Of a DNA stretch of 64,000 nucleotides, positions 41,904-51,888 are shown piece after piece; position 1 is the stretch's first letter; every line of letters begins with the position of its first letter. Location of the stretch: the NCBI RefSeq assembly GCF_002077945.1, contig NZ_LVYD01000041.1, positions 124,001-188,000 of the forward strand. The letters are read 5' to 3'. The stretch is from Niastella vici (GTDB taxonomy: Bacteria; Bacteroidota; Bacteroidia; Chitinophagales; Chitinophagaceae). The position numbers and the translations under genes were made by a program. The notes beneath the pieces are model-generated. The model saw only the letters and a list, made by a program, of their open reading frames with translations, made no database searches and was not told the origin of the DNA.

Positions 41904-43712
41904 ATGTTTAAATCCTTAAAAAACAAGCTTTATCTGCTGCCGATCGCCTTTTTTCTGACCATTTACCTGCTTTGGCTTTTCAGGGCCTATTATGACGTGG
42001 CTTATATGGACCAAATGCAGTTCCTGGCAGGCAATATTAAACATATGCTTGAGCATAATGCAACTTTAAACGATTACTATTACCGGTCGCCATTCCTGAT
42101 CTTTATTTCCAACATCCTGTTTTTTTTAAATTGTAAGCTTCTTTCATACAACACCTACCTGGAAAATATAGTAAGCGGGTTTATTCTGGCTGCCATTGCT
42201 TATTATTACTGCAAAGCTCATCTTAATTTCTTCGACAAAAGAGCTAAACTAATCTTTACATTTTTGGCCAGCTTTATTATCTTTTGCTTTACAAAGTGGG
42301 AGCTATCATTATGGAGTGGCGGTTTCAGCCATTACATGGTTATTTGGTTTGGATTTGTTTGCGTGAGTATTACCCATAAATATTATTTCACTGAGCAGAA
42401 CACACCGTTCATTAATAAATATTACAGTCCATTATACACCGGACTTGCGGTATTGGGAATAATAGAAACAACCCCATACATATTACCATTCCTGGCTTCC
42501 ATATTAATACAACTCCTAATTAACTACAAAGTATTCAGGGGAAAGATCGATCTCAAAAAATGGAAGACTGCGCTATTCCTTACGATTGGCCTGTTTGTTT
42601 TTTCAATACTCATCAATTATATATTTGAGCAGTATGCTATTAGAAACCCGTATTATGACTACGGAAAGGTAAATATGAGCAGTAATCTTGGCGGCTCAAT
42701 AAAAAAGATATTTACGGACCCGATATACTTCATCAAATTCTATTTAATAGCAAATGCTGGTACTTTAATTGCCAAAGATGATTACCCGGCCACATCCTAT
42801 ATGATGGACCTGTTACCTGTATTGGGTTTAATACTTTTTATAATTTATGGTTATACCATTTACCTGTTCATTAAACGCAAAAGGCCGGAAGGGGTATTTG
42901 CAATTAACATGATCATTAGCACTATAATTTTTTATGCCACGGTAACAGTAGGAAGAATGAGCTTTAATGACGTGTTTTATGGCGGCTCTTCGCGCTATTC
43001 GGCGTTGTCCTTTACTGGCACTTTAGGGGTAAGTACTTTTTTTCTGCTTCAAATGAGGCAATATAAAACGATTAAAATATCTCAGAAGATATTATGTGCC
43101 TTACCTGTGCTATTCATTTTCATTTTTAATCTCATCACATACAAAGACGAATGGCGAATGGCCCCTTACCGGAAAAACTCTTTCATGCAAATGGCTGATA
43201 ACATGAAGCTGAATGAGCACCTTGAAACTTTAATGGGAAATAATAATGATATTACTTCCAGGGCCAGGACCTGCATGATAAGGCACAAGCTCAATGTATT
43301 TAAACCGGAAACAAAACTCGACAACTATATCCTTACCTGCGATAAAGCCCGTGGAGTAGGCATTTACGATGTTGAACAGGATCAGAACGGTCCTTTACGT
43401 TGGACAAATGGGAATAGTATTATTTTTTTACCGAACTTGTATACTGTACAAGACACAATAAAAGTGAAGTTGAAATACTATTCACCGCGGGCTGATAATC
43501 CACAGCTTATATTGAACGACAACATAACTCCATACCTTGCCAACAAAGTAGGAGATGGCTACGAATATTTTTTCGCATTTGATGATCAGAAAGTGTTTTT
43601 TAAAGCGACAATAAAAAATCAGCCTTTTAAACCACAGGAATTAAACAGCGGGTCAACCGATACAAGGACCCTCGGCCTTATTTTTAATTACCTGACTTTT
43701 TCAAATAAGTAA
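41904..43712 (+). CDS. Multi-spanning membrane protein, GT-C-like, 602 aa
   Basis: About ten hydrophobic segments in the first 430 residues, then a soluble C-terminal domain of about 150 residues. After the first helix comes YYDVAYMDQMQFLAGN, an acidic loop in the position of GT-C catalytic residues. It probably transfers a sugar or modifies the glycan from a lipid donor on the periplasmic side. Family assignment is from topology only. It precedes the dideoxy-sugar module by 7 bp. Confidence 0.6.
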   Translation: MFKSLKNKLYLLPIAFFLTIYLLWLFRAYYDVAYMDQMQFLAGNIKHMLEHNATLNDYYYRSPFLIFISNILFFLNCKLLSYNTYLENIVSGFILAAIAYYYCKAHLNFFDKRAKLIFTFLASFIIFCFTKWELSLWSGGFSHYMVIWFGFVCVSITHKYYFTEQNTPFINKYYSPLYTGLAVLGIIETTPYILPFLASILIQLLINYKVFRGKIDLKKWKTALFLTIGLFVFSILINYIFEQYAIRNPYYDYGKVNMSSNLGGSIKKIFTDPIYFIKFYLIANAGTLIAKDDYPATSYMMDLLPVLGLILFIIYGYTIYLFIKRKRPEGVFAINMIISTIIFYATVTVGRMSFNDVFYGGSSRYSALSFTGTLGVSTFFLLQMRQYKTIKISQKILCALPVLFIFIFNLITYKDEWRMAPYRKNSFMQMADNMKLNEHLETLMGNNNDITSRARTCMIRHKLNVFKPETKLDNYILTCDKARGVGIYDVEQDQNGPLRWTNGNSIIFLPNLYTVQDTIKVKLKYYSPRADNPQLILNDNITPYLANKVGDGYEYFFAFDDQKVFFKATIKNQPFKPQELNSGSTDTRTLGLIFNYLTFSNK

Positions 43713-43719
43713 TATAACT

Positions 43720-44115
43720 ATGTACAAATTACTTACATTACCCAAAGTCCTTGATCCTCGTGGTAACCTCACGTTCCTGCAACATCCCGCTCAGGTGCCA
43801 TTTGAAATAAAACGAGTTTTCTGGACCTATGATGTTCCGGGTGGGGAAACAAGAGGGGGACATGCCTTTATAAAACAGGAAGAAATTATCATAGCGCTTA
43901 GTGGCAGCTTTGATGTAATAATAACAACTCAAAACGGAGAGGAGGAAAAGATTCATCTTAACCGGTCATATTATGGGTTATATCTTTCTCCTTTAACCTG
44001 GAGACATATTGAAAACTTTTCTACCAACGCATTGGGCCTGCATGTAACCAATACAGTGTATGACGCAACGGATTATTTGTACGATTTTCAGGAATATAAA
44101 AACTTTAAACTTTGA
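43720..44115 (+). CDS. FdtA/QdtA-like cupin, variant lacking one catalytic His, 131 aa
   Basis: Belongs to the sugar 3,4-ketoisomerase cupins: DPRGNLTFLQ, PFEIKRVFWTYDVPGGETRGGHAF, LSGSFDVII, YYGLYLSPLTW and DATDYLYDF. Active enzymes read RGxHAHK; here the motif is RGGHAFIK, so the second His is Phe. Possibly a partner or a different specificity to the canonical copy next door. Overlaps the next gene by 4 bp. Confidence 0.82.
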   Translation: MYKLLTLPKVLDPRGNLTFLQHPAQVPFEIKRVFWTYDVPGGETRGGHAFIKQEEIIIALSGSFDVIITTQNGEEEKIHLNRSYYGLYLSPLTWRHIENFSTNALGLHVTNTVYDATDYLYDFQEYKNFKL

Positions 44116-44522
44116 TCACCGTTTTTGACTGCTCCCTGATCTCAATGCCAAAGATCTCAGATCCCAGAGGCAATATTTCAGCAGTAAATAATAGTACTGA
44201 AATTCCTTTTGATATCAAAAGGGTCTTTTACCTTTATGACATACCCGGCGGAGAATCACGTGGAGCACATGCACATAAAGAATGCCATCAATTCCTTGTT
44301 GCTGCAAGTGGGGCTTTTGAAGTACTTATGGATGATGGCAGAACAAAAAGACAGGTTCAGTTAAACCGGCCTTATATGGGACTACATATTCCGCCAGGTA
44401 TATGGGCATCCGAAATTAATTTTTCTTCGGGAGCAATATGCCTGGTACTTGCTTCGCAAGAATATAATGAAAAGGATTATATCAGGGATTACAATGAATT
44501 CATCCGATTAAAAAAGCCATGA
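44112..44522 (+). CDS. dTDP-4-keto-6-deoxyhexose 3,4-ketoisomerase (FdtA/QdtA type)
   Basis: A 136-residue cupin with the full signature: DPRGNISAVNN, PFDIKRVFYLYDIPGGESRGAHAHKECHQF, ASGAFEVLMDDG, YMGLHIPPGIWASEINFS and DYIRDYNEFI. It converts dTDP-4-keto-6-deoxyglucose to the 3-keto form for 3-amination. It starts at a TTG (44112) overlapping the previous stop, and its stop overlaps the acetyltransferase start (ATGA). FdtA versus QdtA cannot be told by eye. Confidence 0.88.
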   Translation: MITVFDCSLISMPKISDPRGNISAVNNSTEIPFDIKRVFYLYDIPGGESRGAHAHKECHQFLVAASGAFEVLMDDGRTKRQVQLNRPYMGLHIPPGIWASEINFSSGAICLVLASQEYNEKDYIRDYNEFIRLKKP

Positions 44523-45067
44523 TACACCCACTATCAGACGTTAAAAGCAAAAACATAGGCGAAAACACCGCCATATGGCAATATGCCATAGTTCTGGAAA
44601 AGGCGGTCATAGGCAATAATTGTAACATCAATTGCCACACATTTATTGAAAATGATGTAGTCGTTGGCAATAATGTGACTATTAAATCAGGTGTTTATCT
44701 GTGGGATGGCATCGTGATTGAAGACAACGTATTCATAGGCCCTAATACAACATTCACGAACGATAAGTACCCGAGATCAAAACAATATCCAGAACATTTT
44801 TTACAAACTATTATACATAAAAATGCTTCCATCGGTGCAGGAGCTATAATATTAGGAGGTATTACTATTGGCGAGTTTGCATTGATTGGCGCCGGCACCG
44901 TAGTAACGAAAAATGTACCGCCCTTTGCCCTGGTAACAGGTAACCCAGCCAGAATTACAGGTTGGGTTGATCAAAAGGGGAATAAATTGCAGGCTAAAGA
45001 TGGTAAATGGTATTCTACCGAAGGAGAAGTCTTTATTATAGAAAATAATACACTGAAGCAGCTATGA
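44519..45067 (+). CDS. Hexapeptide-repeat N-acetyltransferase (FdtC/QdtC type)
   Basis: A 182-residue left-handed beta-helix protein with hexapeptide repeats ([57 protein letters not shown]) ending [13 protein letters not shown]. Acetylates the 3-amino group of the dTDP-sugar. Overlaps both neighbours by 4 bp, fixing it in the ketoisomerase-aminotransferase pathway. Confidence 0.88.
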   Translation: MIHPLSDVKSKNIGENTAIWQYAIVLEKAVIGNNCNINCHTFIENDVVVGNNVTIKSGVYLWDGIVIEDNVFIGPNTTFTNDKYPRSKQYPEHFLQTIIHKNASIGAGAIILGGITIGEFALIGAGTVVTKNVPPFALVTGNPARITGWVDQKGNKLQAKDGKWYSTEGEVFIIENNTLKQL

Positions 45068-46173
45068 ACATTCCGTTTTTAGATTTTTCGAATATGCACA
45101 TGCCCATTTCAGAGGAGTTGAAAAATTCTTTTTCCCGTGTTTTGAATAGAAACTGGTACCTTCTGGGGAAAGAACTGGAAGAATTTGAAAGCAACTATGC
45201 TGCTTATAATAAAACAAACTTTGCCGTTGGCGTAAGTAATGGATTAGATGCCCTTCATCTGGCCCTTCAGGCTTTGGAAATAGGCCCAGGCATGGAAGTG
45301 ATAGTTCCTTCTAATACCTACATAGCAACGGTGTTGGCCGTTTCGTATGTCGACGCTACACCCGTATTAGTTGAGCCAGATCCACAATCCTATAACATAG
45401 ACCCTTCAAAAATTGAAGCGGCTATTACTTCCAGAACTAAAGCCATCATGCCTGTTCACCTGTATGGCCAGGCATGTAATATGGAAGAAATTATGAAAAT
45501 GGCCGACCGTCACGAGTTGTATGTTATAGAGGATAATGCCCAGGCACACGGCGCAACCTTCAACAATAAAATAACCGGAAGTTGGGGACATTTAAACGGC
45601 ACCAGCTTTTATCCTGGTAAAAACCTTGGCGCATTAGGGGATGCCGGAGGTGTAACAACAAACGATGCCGATCTTGCTCAAAAAGTAAGGGTATTGCGCA
45701 ATTATGGTTCACATAAAAAGTATTACAACGATGTTATAGGCCATAACATGCGAATGGATGAACTACAGGCCGCCTTCCTCGCGGTTAAACTTAAACATTT
45801 AGACGCCTGGACACAACAACGACAGCAAATCGCTTCCTGGTACAATGAAACACTCAATAATGCAGGCGATTTAATTTTACCTTTTACAACTCCCGGAGCA
45901 ACACATGTATATCACTTATACGTTGTTCAAACCCAGTACCGAGATCAGTTACAAAAATATTTAACTGAAAACAACATTGGTACCCTTATCCACTACCCGG
46001 TTCCTCCACACCTTCAAAAGGCTTATGCACACCTGAACCATAAAAAAGGAGACTTTCCTCTTGCAGAAAAACTTGCTGATACATGCCTTAGCCTGCCTTT
46101 ATGGCCCGGTATGGAGAAAAGACATGTTGATTATGTCTCGGCGGCAATTTTGAATTTCTTTAAAACTATATAA
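45064..46173 (+). CDS. DegT/DnrJ/EryC1 sugar aminotransferase (FdtB/QdtB type)
   Basis: A 369-residue PLP enzyme: [70 protein letters not shown] (PLP lysine in PGKNLG) and [26 protein letters not shown]. Adds the 3-amino group to the product of the ketoisomerase. Coupled upstream by ATGA and downstream by TAATG. Confidence 0.92.
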   Translation: MNIPFLDFSNMHMPISEELKNSFSRVLNRNWYLLGKELEEFESNYAAYNKTNFAVGVSNGLDALHLALQALEIGPGMEVIVPSNTYIATVLAVSYVDATPVLVEPDPQSYNIDPSKIEAAITSRTKAIMPVHLYGQACNMEEIMKMADRHELYVIEDNAQAHGATFNNKITGSWGHLNGTSFYPGKNLGALGDAGGVTTNDADLAQKVRVLRNYGSHKKYYNDVIGHNMRMDELQAAFLAVKLKHLDAWTQQRQQIASWYNETLNNAGDLILPFTTPGATHVYHLYVVQTQYRDQLQKYLTENNIGTLIHYPVPPHLQKAYAHLNHKKGDFPLAEKLADTCLSLPLWPGMEKRHVDYVSAAILNFFKTI

Positions 46174-47144
46174 TGGGAGATAATAAAACATTATCAATTA
46201 TAATTCTCTGCTATTATTCTCAGCACAAGCTAAATATTGCATATGAAAAGCTTAGGCAAATTCTTGAAGCTGAGCAAATACCTTTTGAACTTATTATAAT
46301 TGATGATGGATCAAAAGATAACTCATTCGAAATAGCCAGGGAACTCGAAAAAAATAATAAGAACGTACGCGCTTTTCAGTTAAGCAGGAATTATACCAGC
46401 CACTATGCCGCTTTTGCCGGGTTGAGCGTGGCTAAAGGCGGTTGCTGTGCGCTCATTGCAGATGATGAGCAACAACCCTATTCATCACTCGTTGAAATGT
46501 ACAGGTTGTGGGAAAAAGGCCACAAGGTGGTTATTCCATACAGGAACAACAGAAAGGACCCGTTCTTTTCGAAATTGTTTGCTACATTATTCTACAGAAT
46601 ATTCAATAGTATCGCAGATATTAAATTCCCAATAGGCGGTGCTGATACTTTTTTCATCGACAAGGAAATAATTGATATAATGAATAATTATATCAGTCCC
46701 CGTCGTACTACCTCAATAACTGAGATTCTCCGGTTGGGCTTTAACCCGGTTTATGTTGCCTACGACCGGTCTAAAGGCAATAATAAAAAATCGAGATGGA
46801 CACTGAAGAAGAAAATAAATCTGGCAAAAGACCTTTTCTATAGCAGTAGTTCCTGGCCAATAAAATTTATTACCAATCTTGGGTTGCTGTTTTTTGTTTT
46901 ATCTATAGGCTTGATCTTGCTATTAACTTATGCGAGGTTCTTCGGGAACAACAAATTCTGGCACTTAAAAAATTTCCCGGGTTGGACGTCAACAGTAGTT
47001 ATCGTTGCTTTCTTCTCCGGATTGATCCTCCTGAGCCTAGGCATAATAGCAGAATATATTTATAGAATTTTCGAAGAAGTAAAAGGTCGGCCTGGATTTC
47101 TAATAAAAGATAACCCGGTTAACAAAACTTCTGAGAGTAACTAA
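46173..47144 (+). CDS. GtrB/DPM-like glycosyltransferase with two C-terminal membrane helices
   Basis: A 323-residue GT2 with SIIILCYYSQHKLNIAYEKL, LIIIDDGSKDNS and CALIADDEQQPYSSLVEMY (DxD-like), then two membrane helices at about 235-260 and 270-298. Such enzymes load a sugar on polyprenyl phosphate. It could supply a lipid-linked donor to the GT-C-like protein at 41904. Start overlaps the previous stop. Confidence 0.85.
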   Translation: MGDNKTLSIIILCYYSQHKLNIAYEKLRQILEAEQIPFELIIIDDGSKDNSFEIARELEKNNKNVRAFQLSRNYTSHYAAFAGLSVAKGGCCALIADDEQQPYSSLVEMYRLWEKGHKVVIPYRNNRKDPFFSKLFATLFYRIFNSIADIKFPIGGADTFFIDKEIIDIMNNYISPRRTTSITEILRLGFNPVYVAYDRSKGNNKKSRWTLKKKINLAKDLFYSSSSWPIKFITNLGLLFFVLSIGLILLLTYARFFGNNKFWHLKNFPGWTSTVVIVAFFSGLILLSLGIIAEYIYRIFEEVKGRPGFLIKDNPVNKTSESN

Positions 47145-47186
47145 TTTATTAAGACTAAACAAAATTATTACTCAACAAAAATTACG

Positions 47187-47945
47187 GTGGGAAAAAACAC
47201 ACCCATATTATCTGTTTTCTTCCACAACTATTACGGCAACGACCGGGAATGGATGACTTATTTTAACCAGGAGCTCACCCTGCCCTTTTATTTATTTTAT
47301 AATTGCGTGGCCGACTCCTGGTACAGGATCATGCAAAAAAAGGGCGGATCCGGGGAACAGGAACCTGTAACCGGTTCAAACCTGCAGCACCTGTACAAAA
47401 AAGAATCAACCAACAAAGGCAAGGATATCGGCGGAAAACTAGTGCTCATGGATACTTATTTAAAAATGGGTGTGCAAAGCGACTATATACTATTGCTGCA
47501 CGACAAACACAGTCCATACCACACCCATAGTAACCAGTGGAAAAAAGATCTGTTCCGTATTGCAGAAAATTCCTTTCAACAGAAAATAATCGACCTTTTC
47601 AACAGCGATCCCCAAACAGGCATTGTGGCTTCTAAAAATGCCATCCGCAATGAAGTAGACAATGAGCAAAAACGCAATGCATATATTGATTCAGCGCTTA
47701 TTCAATCGCTAAAGACCAAATACAACATACAACCGCCCGGCCTGCAATATGTAGCCGGCACCATGTTCTGGGTGAAGGCATCGTTATTCGAAGATTTTTT
47801 CAAACAAAACCCGCCTTTGCAGATCCGTAGCGAACTCGACAGCGGTAATGTGACCGATATAGATGGCCCTACCATTACCCATGCCTGGGAGCGGTTGTTG
47901 TGCTGGATAGTAACTAATAAAGGATATCAAATCAGGGGGATATAA
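47187..47945 (+). CDS. RgpF-like (rhamnan synthesis F) protein, 252 aa
   Basis: Begins at a GTG at 47187. Characteristic segments of the rhamnan-synthesis F family: SVFFHNYYGND, NKGKDIGGKLVLMDTYLKMG, YILLLHDKHSPYHTHSNQWKKDLFR and YVAGTMFWVKASLFEDFF. Such proteins are glycosyltransferase-like and act in cell-wall or O-chain rhamnan synthesis. The stop overlaps the start of the next gene (TAATG). Confidence 0.78.
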   Translation: MGKNTPILSVFFHNYYGNDREWMTYFNQELTLPFYLFYNCVADSWYRIMQKKGGSGEQEPVTGSNLQHLYKKESTNKGKDIGGKLVLMDTYLKMGVQSDYILLLHDKHSPYHTHSNQWKKDLFRIAENSFQQKIIDLFNSDPQTGIVASKNAIRNEVDNEQKRNAYIDSALIQSLKTKYNIQPPGLQYVAGTMFWVKASLFEDFFKQNPPLQIRSELDSGNVTDIDGPTITHAWERLLCWIVTNKGYQIRGI

Positions 47946-48778
47946 TGCTGCACGACATTTATTATATAATAACACCGCGCATTATTCAACAACCAGTTAA
48001 GGCCGTGCCAGATGCAACTATTGCATTGCGGCTTAACGCTGGCGATATCAATACCCATCTGTTCCAGATTGCAGAACAATATTTGATCAATCAACCTTTT
48101 TGCCTTCTGTTGCAATTGCAGGAACAACTGAGCATTGACCAGGCTAACAATATCATTGCCTTCTTTTTTTTCAGCAATTACCATAAACCAGGCGGAACAC
48201 CACAAATTATTTTGGAAGGGGAAAATGAGCCGGTGCTACAGGCAGGGATCGAATTGTTGCAGCAAAGCGCCAAAGCACAGGCATTTCCTGTAGTACAGTT
48301 TACGTTGGCTACAACTATACAAAACAGGTATACAAGCGATGAAAAGCCGGCAATAACAGCTATCTATAAAGGCTGGTTACAATCACCCAACATTTCGTCA
48401 GACATACTTTATGTAAACGTATCACAACTGCCGGCGCTGGAAAACATTAACCAGGCACTGGAAGCAGAAGAAACCCTTTTGGAGCAGCAAAATGCCGGTC
48501 TTTTCATGCTGAAAAAGCAGAACCGGCAATTAAGAAAGCAGGTACAACAATTGGAACTGTTTTGCCAGGCAGCCCAACAGGAGATCAGCAACCAGGTATC
48601 GCACAACCAGATCCTGCGTTCCCAATCGCAGGCAACCGCACTTCAAAACTATTACAACAGCGAATACGAGGTGCTTCCCCTTTGGTACAAGCGCCTGGGT
48701 CATATTATAAAAGTCTTTATAGGAAAACGCTCATTCAAATCGCTGTTCAGCGATAAAGTAAAGAAATACCGCGACTGA
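47945..48778 (+). CDS. Coiled-coil protein with a glycosyltransferase-type tail, 277 aa
   Basis: The N-terminal 150 residues are an unrecognised, probably degenerate GT-A-like domain (LRLNAGDINTHLFQIAEQYL). A coiled coil follows (about 165-235), and the tail YYNSEYEVLPLWYKRLGHIIKVFIG is of a type often found at the end of Bacteroidota glycosyltransferases. Coupled to the RgpF-like gene, so it may form a complex with it. Confidence 0.6.
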   Translation: MLHDIYYIITPRIIQQPVKAVPDATIALRLNAGDINTHLFQIAEQYLINQPFCLLLQLQEQLSIDQANNIIAFFFFSNYHKPGGTPQIILEGENEPVLQAGIELLQQSAKAQAFPVVQFTLATTIQNRYTSDEKPAITAIYKGWLQSPNISSDILYVNVSQLPALENINQALEAEETLLEQQNAGLFMLKKQNRQLRKQVQQLELFCQAAQQEISNQVSHNQILRSQSQATALQNYYNSEYEVLPLWYKRLGHIIKVFIGKRSFKSLFSDKVKKYRD

Positions 48779-48942
48779 TTAGAAAAACATTAATATTCTC
48801 ACTGGTCCCTTAAATAACAAATCCTTAAAAGATTATTGAAGAAATTGCGGCCGGTTAGCGGCATCCGGCAGCTGTAAGGCAACCGGGCGGCTGGCGTTAT
48901 ATTACATATTTTATTACATTGCGGCTAATCAAACAATAAGCG

Positions 48943-51081
48943 TTGAATTACTGGCTTTTAACCACAGAATATCCTCCCTTCCATGGCGGCGGCATCAGCA
49001 CCTACTGTTACCATACAGCCTGCATGCTGGCTAAACAGCAAATTGCCATCACCACCTTTGTACCCGACGACAACGTTTCAGATTATAAAATAATGAATAC
49101 GCCCGAGGGCAACCGGATCATTCATTTTAACACCAATCGCAGTAAGACAGCAGATTATTTAGGCTATACAGCCCGGCTCAGTTACGAGTTTGCCAGTATT
49201 GTTCAACATATAATACAACAGGAAGGAAAACCTGATATTATTGAAGCACAGGATTACCTTGGTATCGCGTACTACCTGCTTCATTTCAAACACCTGCTGT
49301 ACCCGGCAGTAAAAGATATTCCGGTAGTGATCACCCTGCACTCACCGGCCTTTTTGTACCTTGAGTACAACCGGGTGCCTACGTACAGGTTCCCCGATTT
49401 TCATACGGGTGAAATGGAAAAAGAAGCCATTAAAATGGCCGATTGGCTTATTTCACCTACCGAATATCTTATAGAAGCTATACAACCATATGTTGATATC
49501 TCGGGCAGGAAAAAAGTAGTGATCCGCAATCCATACATTGTACCAGACCATAAACCAGCACCTGCCATTGACCGCAATAAGATCATTTATTATGGCAAGC
49601 TGTCGCCGCAGAAAGGAAGCTTTGAATTATTATCATATTTCAAAAAATTGTGGGATAGCGGGTTTACTCATCCATTGCATGTTATTGGAGGAACCGATAT
49701 CGTATTTCATCCCGAACAATTAACGATGGGCCAGATAGCCCAGAAGAAATATGAAAAATATATTAGCAACGGGTTGTTGCGTTTACATGGTAAAATAAAA
49801 CCATCGGCCATTGAAAGCGAGCTGCACAGTGCGCATGTAATTGTGGTACCAAGCATCGTAGATAATTTACCTTATGTGGTCATTGAAGCCATGGCATTGG
49901 GAAAAGTAGTGCTGGCTTCGGTACAGGGCGGTCAGCGTGAAATGATAGACCATGGCGTAAGCGGGTTTTTATTTGACCATACCATTGCCGGTGATTTTGA
50001 AGAAAAGCTGCAACTGGTTTTATCACTCCCCGATGAAAAAATAGCTGCCATTGGGCATGCAGCCAAAGAAAAAGTGGCCGCCCTGTACGACCCGGCCGTG
50101 ATCACCCGGCAAAAACTGCCTTTATTAAATGAGATCATTCAATCAAAACATACGGCAACCAGCTTTCCTTTCCTGTATCAAAATGAATTTAAACCGGTTA
50201 CATGCAACGGTGAACTGTTAAGTGTTGTTATACCCTATTACAATATGGGTAAATACATAATGGAATGTGTGCAATCGGTAAAAGCGGCAACTTATTCCCC
50301 ACTTGAAATACTGATCATTAATGACGGAAGTACGGAACCAGAAAGTCTTGCTGTTTTAAAACAACTGGAACAAACCAGCGGAATAAAAGTATTCCATAAG
50401 CCAAACGAAGGACTGGCCGATACCCGCAATTACGGGGCGCAAAAAGCGACAGGCGACTGGCTTGCTTTTTTAGATGCAGATGATATGGTAGCCCCCGATT
50501 ATTACGAAAAAGCCCTGCAGGTGCTGAAGCATTACCCTAATGTGTTTTTTGTGGGAAGTTTTGTTCAATATTTTGGGGATACCAACCGCAAATGGGCTAC
50601 TTATACGCCCCAGCCGCCGTATACCCTGGTTCATAACCCGGTAAACAGCAGCGGTTTGGTGTACAAAAAGGGGGCCTTCCTGGAAGCCGGTTTGAACGAT
50701 AAGAAAGTAGATTATGGATTAGAAGATTATGAAAGCGTAGTTCATTTAATATCAAAAGGTTATAATGGAGTGGTTTTGCCCGAATTCCTGTTCCTGTACC
50801 GGGTACGCGGCGATTCCATGATCCGGAAAATTACGCGGGAAAAGCTCCTGTACTCCTATAAATATATAGCCGAAAAACATAGCCCATATTATACTACCTT
50901 TGCCACCCAAATAAATAATTTGTTAAATGCAAACGGACCTGGTTTTCTTTTTGATAACCCATCTTTTGCAGTAACCGTAGTGACCAATCCTGAGAACAAC
51001 AGCTGGTTATTTAGAAAATTAAAAGCACTGGTAAAGAAAAACAAGACGTTAAAAAAAATAGCGCTCAGCTTAAAAAAATAA
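48943..51081 (+). CDS. GT4-GT2 bifunctional glycosyltransferase, 712 aa
   Basis: Starts at a TTG at 48943 (NYWLLTTEYPPFHGGGISTY). Residues about 1-400 form a GT4: PFHGGGIST loop, IIYYGKLSPQKGSFELL, VVPSIVDNLPYVVIEAMALGKVVLASV. Residues about 425-670 form a GT2: LSVVIPYYNMGKYIMECVQSV, ILIINDGSTEPES and WLAFLDADDMVAPDYY. Two successive transfers by one protein are likely. Confidence 0.9.
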   Translation: MNYWLLTTEYPPFHGGGISTYCYHTACMLAKQQIAITTFVPDDNVSDYKIMNTPEGNRIIHFNTNRSKTADYLGYTARLSYEFASIVQHIIQQEGKPDIIEAQDYLGIAYYLLHFKHLLYPAVKDIPVVITLHSPAFLYLEYNRVPTYRFPDFHTGEMEKEAIKMADWLISPTEYLIEAIQPYVDISGRKKVVIRNPYIVPDHKPAPAIDRNKIIYYGKLSPQKGSFELLSYFKKLWDSGFTHPLHVIGGTDIVFHPEQLTMGQIAQKKYEKYISNGLLRLHGKIKPSAIESELHSAHVIVVPSIVDNLPYVVIEAMALGKVVLASVQGGQREMIDHGVSGFLFDHTIAGDFEEKLQLVLSLPDEKIAAIGHAAKEKVAALYDPAVITRQKLPLLNEIIQSKHTATSFPFLYQNEFKPVTCNGELLSVVIPYYNMGKYIMECVQSVKAATYSPLEILIINDGSTEPESLAVLKQLEQTSGIKVFHKPNEGLADTRNYGAQKATGDWLAFLDADDMVAPDYYEKALQVLKHYPNVFFVGSFVQYFGDTNRKWATYTPQPPYTLVHNPVNSSGLVYKKGAFLEAGLNDKKVDYGLEDYESVVHLISKGYNGVVLPEFLFLYRVRGDSMIRKITREKLLYSYKYIAEKHSPYYTTFATQINNLLNANGPGFLFDNPSFAVTVVTNPENNSWLFRKLKALVKKNKTLKKIALSLKK

Positions 51082-51088
51082 CTACTTA

Positions 51089-51886
51089 ATGATCATAGCA
51101 ATTTTAACGGACTGGTTTAGACGCTCAAATAAATCTGAGCGGTTGTGGTTGCTGGCCAAAATTGAATTCAAGTTAAGATACTACGAAAATAAGCTCGGGT
51201 TGTTATGGGCCCTCATAAAACCGTTGATGGATATAGCCATTTATTATGTGGCCTTTCAAACCATCATGAAGCAAAACATTCCGGCTTTCGCTTCTTACCT
51301 GTTTATTGGATTAATAGTGTGGAACTTCTTTCTTGAATCTACTACCGGAACCGTTCAAATTCTTAATACAAAAAAATACCTGTACGAATACAGCAACATG
51401 AACAAGCTGGAAATATACGTTTCCACCTTGCTGAGCAATTCAATCGGCTTCTTTTTCAATTTCCTCATGTTCCTGTTATTCTATAATTTGCTCGAAAAGA
51501 ATATAACCTATAGCACTATTCATGTTTTATGGATTATTCCGCTTTTTATAAATCTTTATATTTTAGCACTGGCCGTTTCTTTGATATTATCTAATATTTA
51601 CGTTATAGCGAAAGACATAACACAGGTATGGCAGGTGTTCACTTCCTTACTTTTCTTTTTGTCTCCGATACTTTATAAGCTCGAAAAATTTCAGGAAAGT
51701 CTTCCTCATTTTGACTACCTGAATCCAATAGCGGGAATTATTATCAATGCAAGGAAGGTAACCATGCAAGGCACCCATCCCGATTTCAAATTGTTTTTAT
51801 TTGATTTCACGTATGCCATTGTGCTATTGATGTTCGGTACTTTCCTATTAAACAAATTGGGATCTAAAGCCGCTGAAAAACTATAA
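51089..51886 (+). CDS. Wzm-like ABC transporter permease for polysaccharide export
   Basis: A 265-residue ABC-2 type permease with six hydrophobic segments and the N-terminal cytoplasmic amphipathic stretch of this family (LWLLAKIEFKLRYYENKLGLLWALIKPL). Followed 2 bp later by its ATPase. Exports lipid-linked polysaccharide across the inner membrane. Confidence 0.88.
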   Translation: MIIAILTDWFRRSNKSERLWLLAKIEFKLRYYENKLGLLWALIKPLMDIAIYYVAFQTIMKQNIPAFASYLFIGLIVWNFFLESTTGTVQILNTKKYLYEYSNMNKLEIYVSTLLSNSIGFFFNFLMFLLFYNLLEKNITYSTIHVLWIIPLFINLYILALAVSLILSNIYVIAKDITQVWQVFTSLLFFLSPILYKLEKFQESLPHFDYLNPIAGIIINARKVTMQGTHPDFKLFLFDFTYAIVLLMFGTFLLNKLGSKAAEKL

Positions 51887-51888
51887 TC

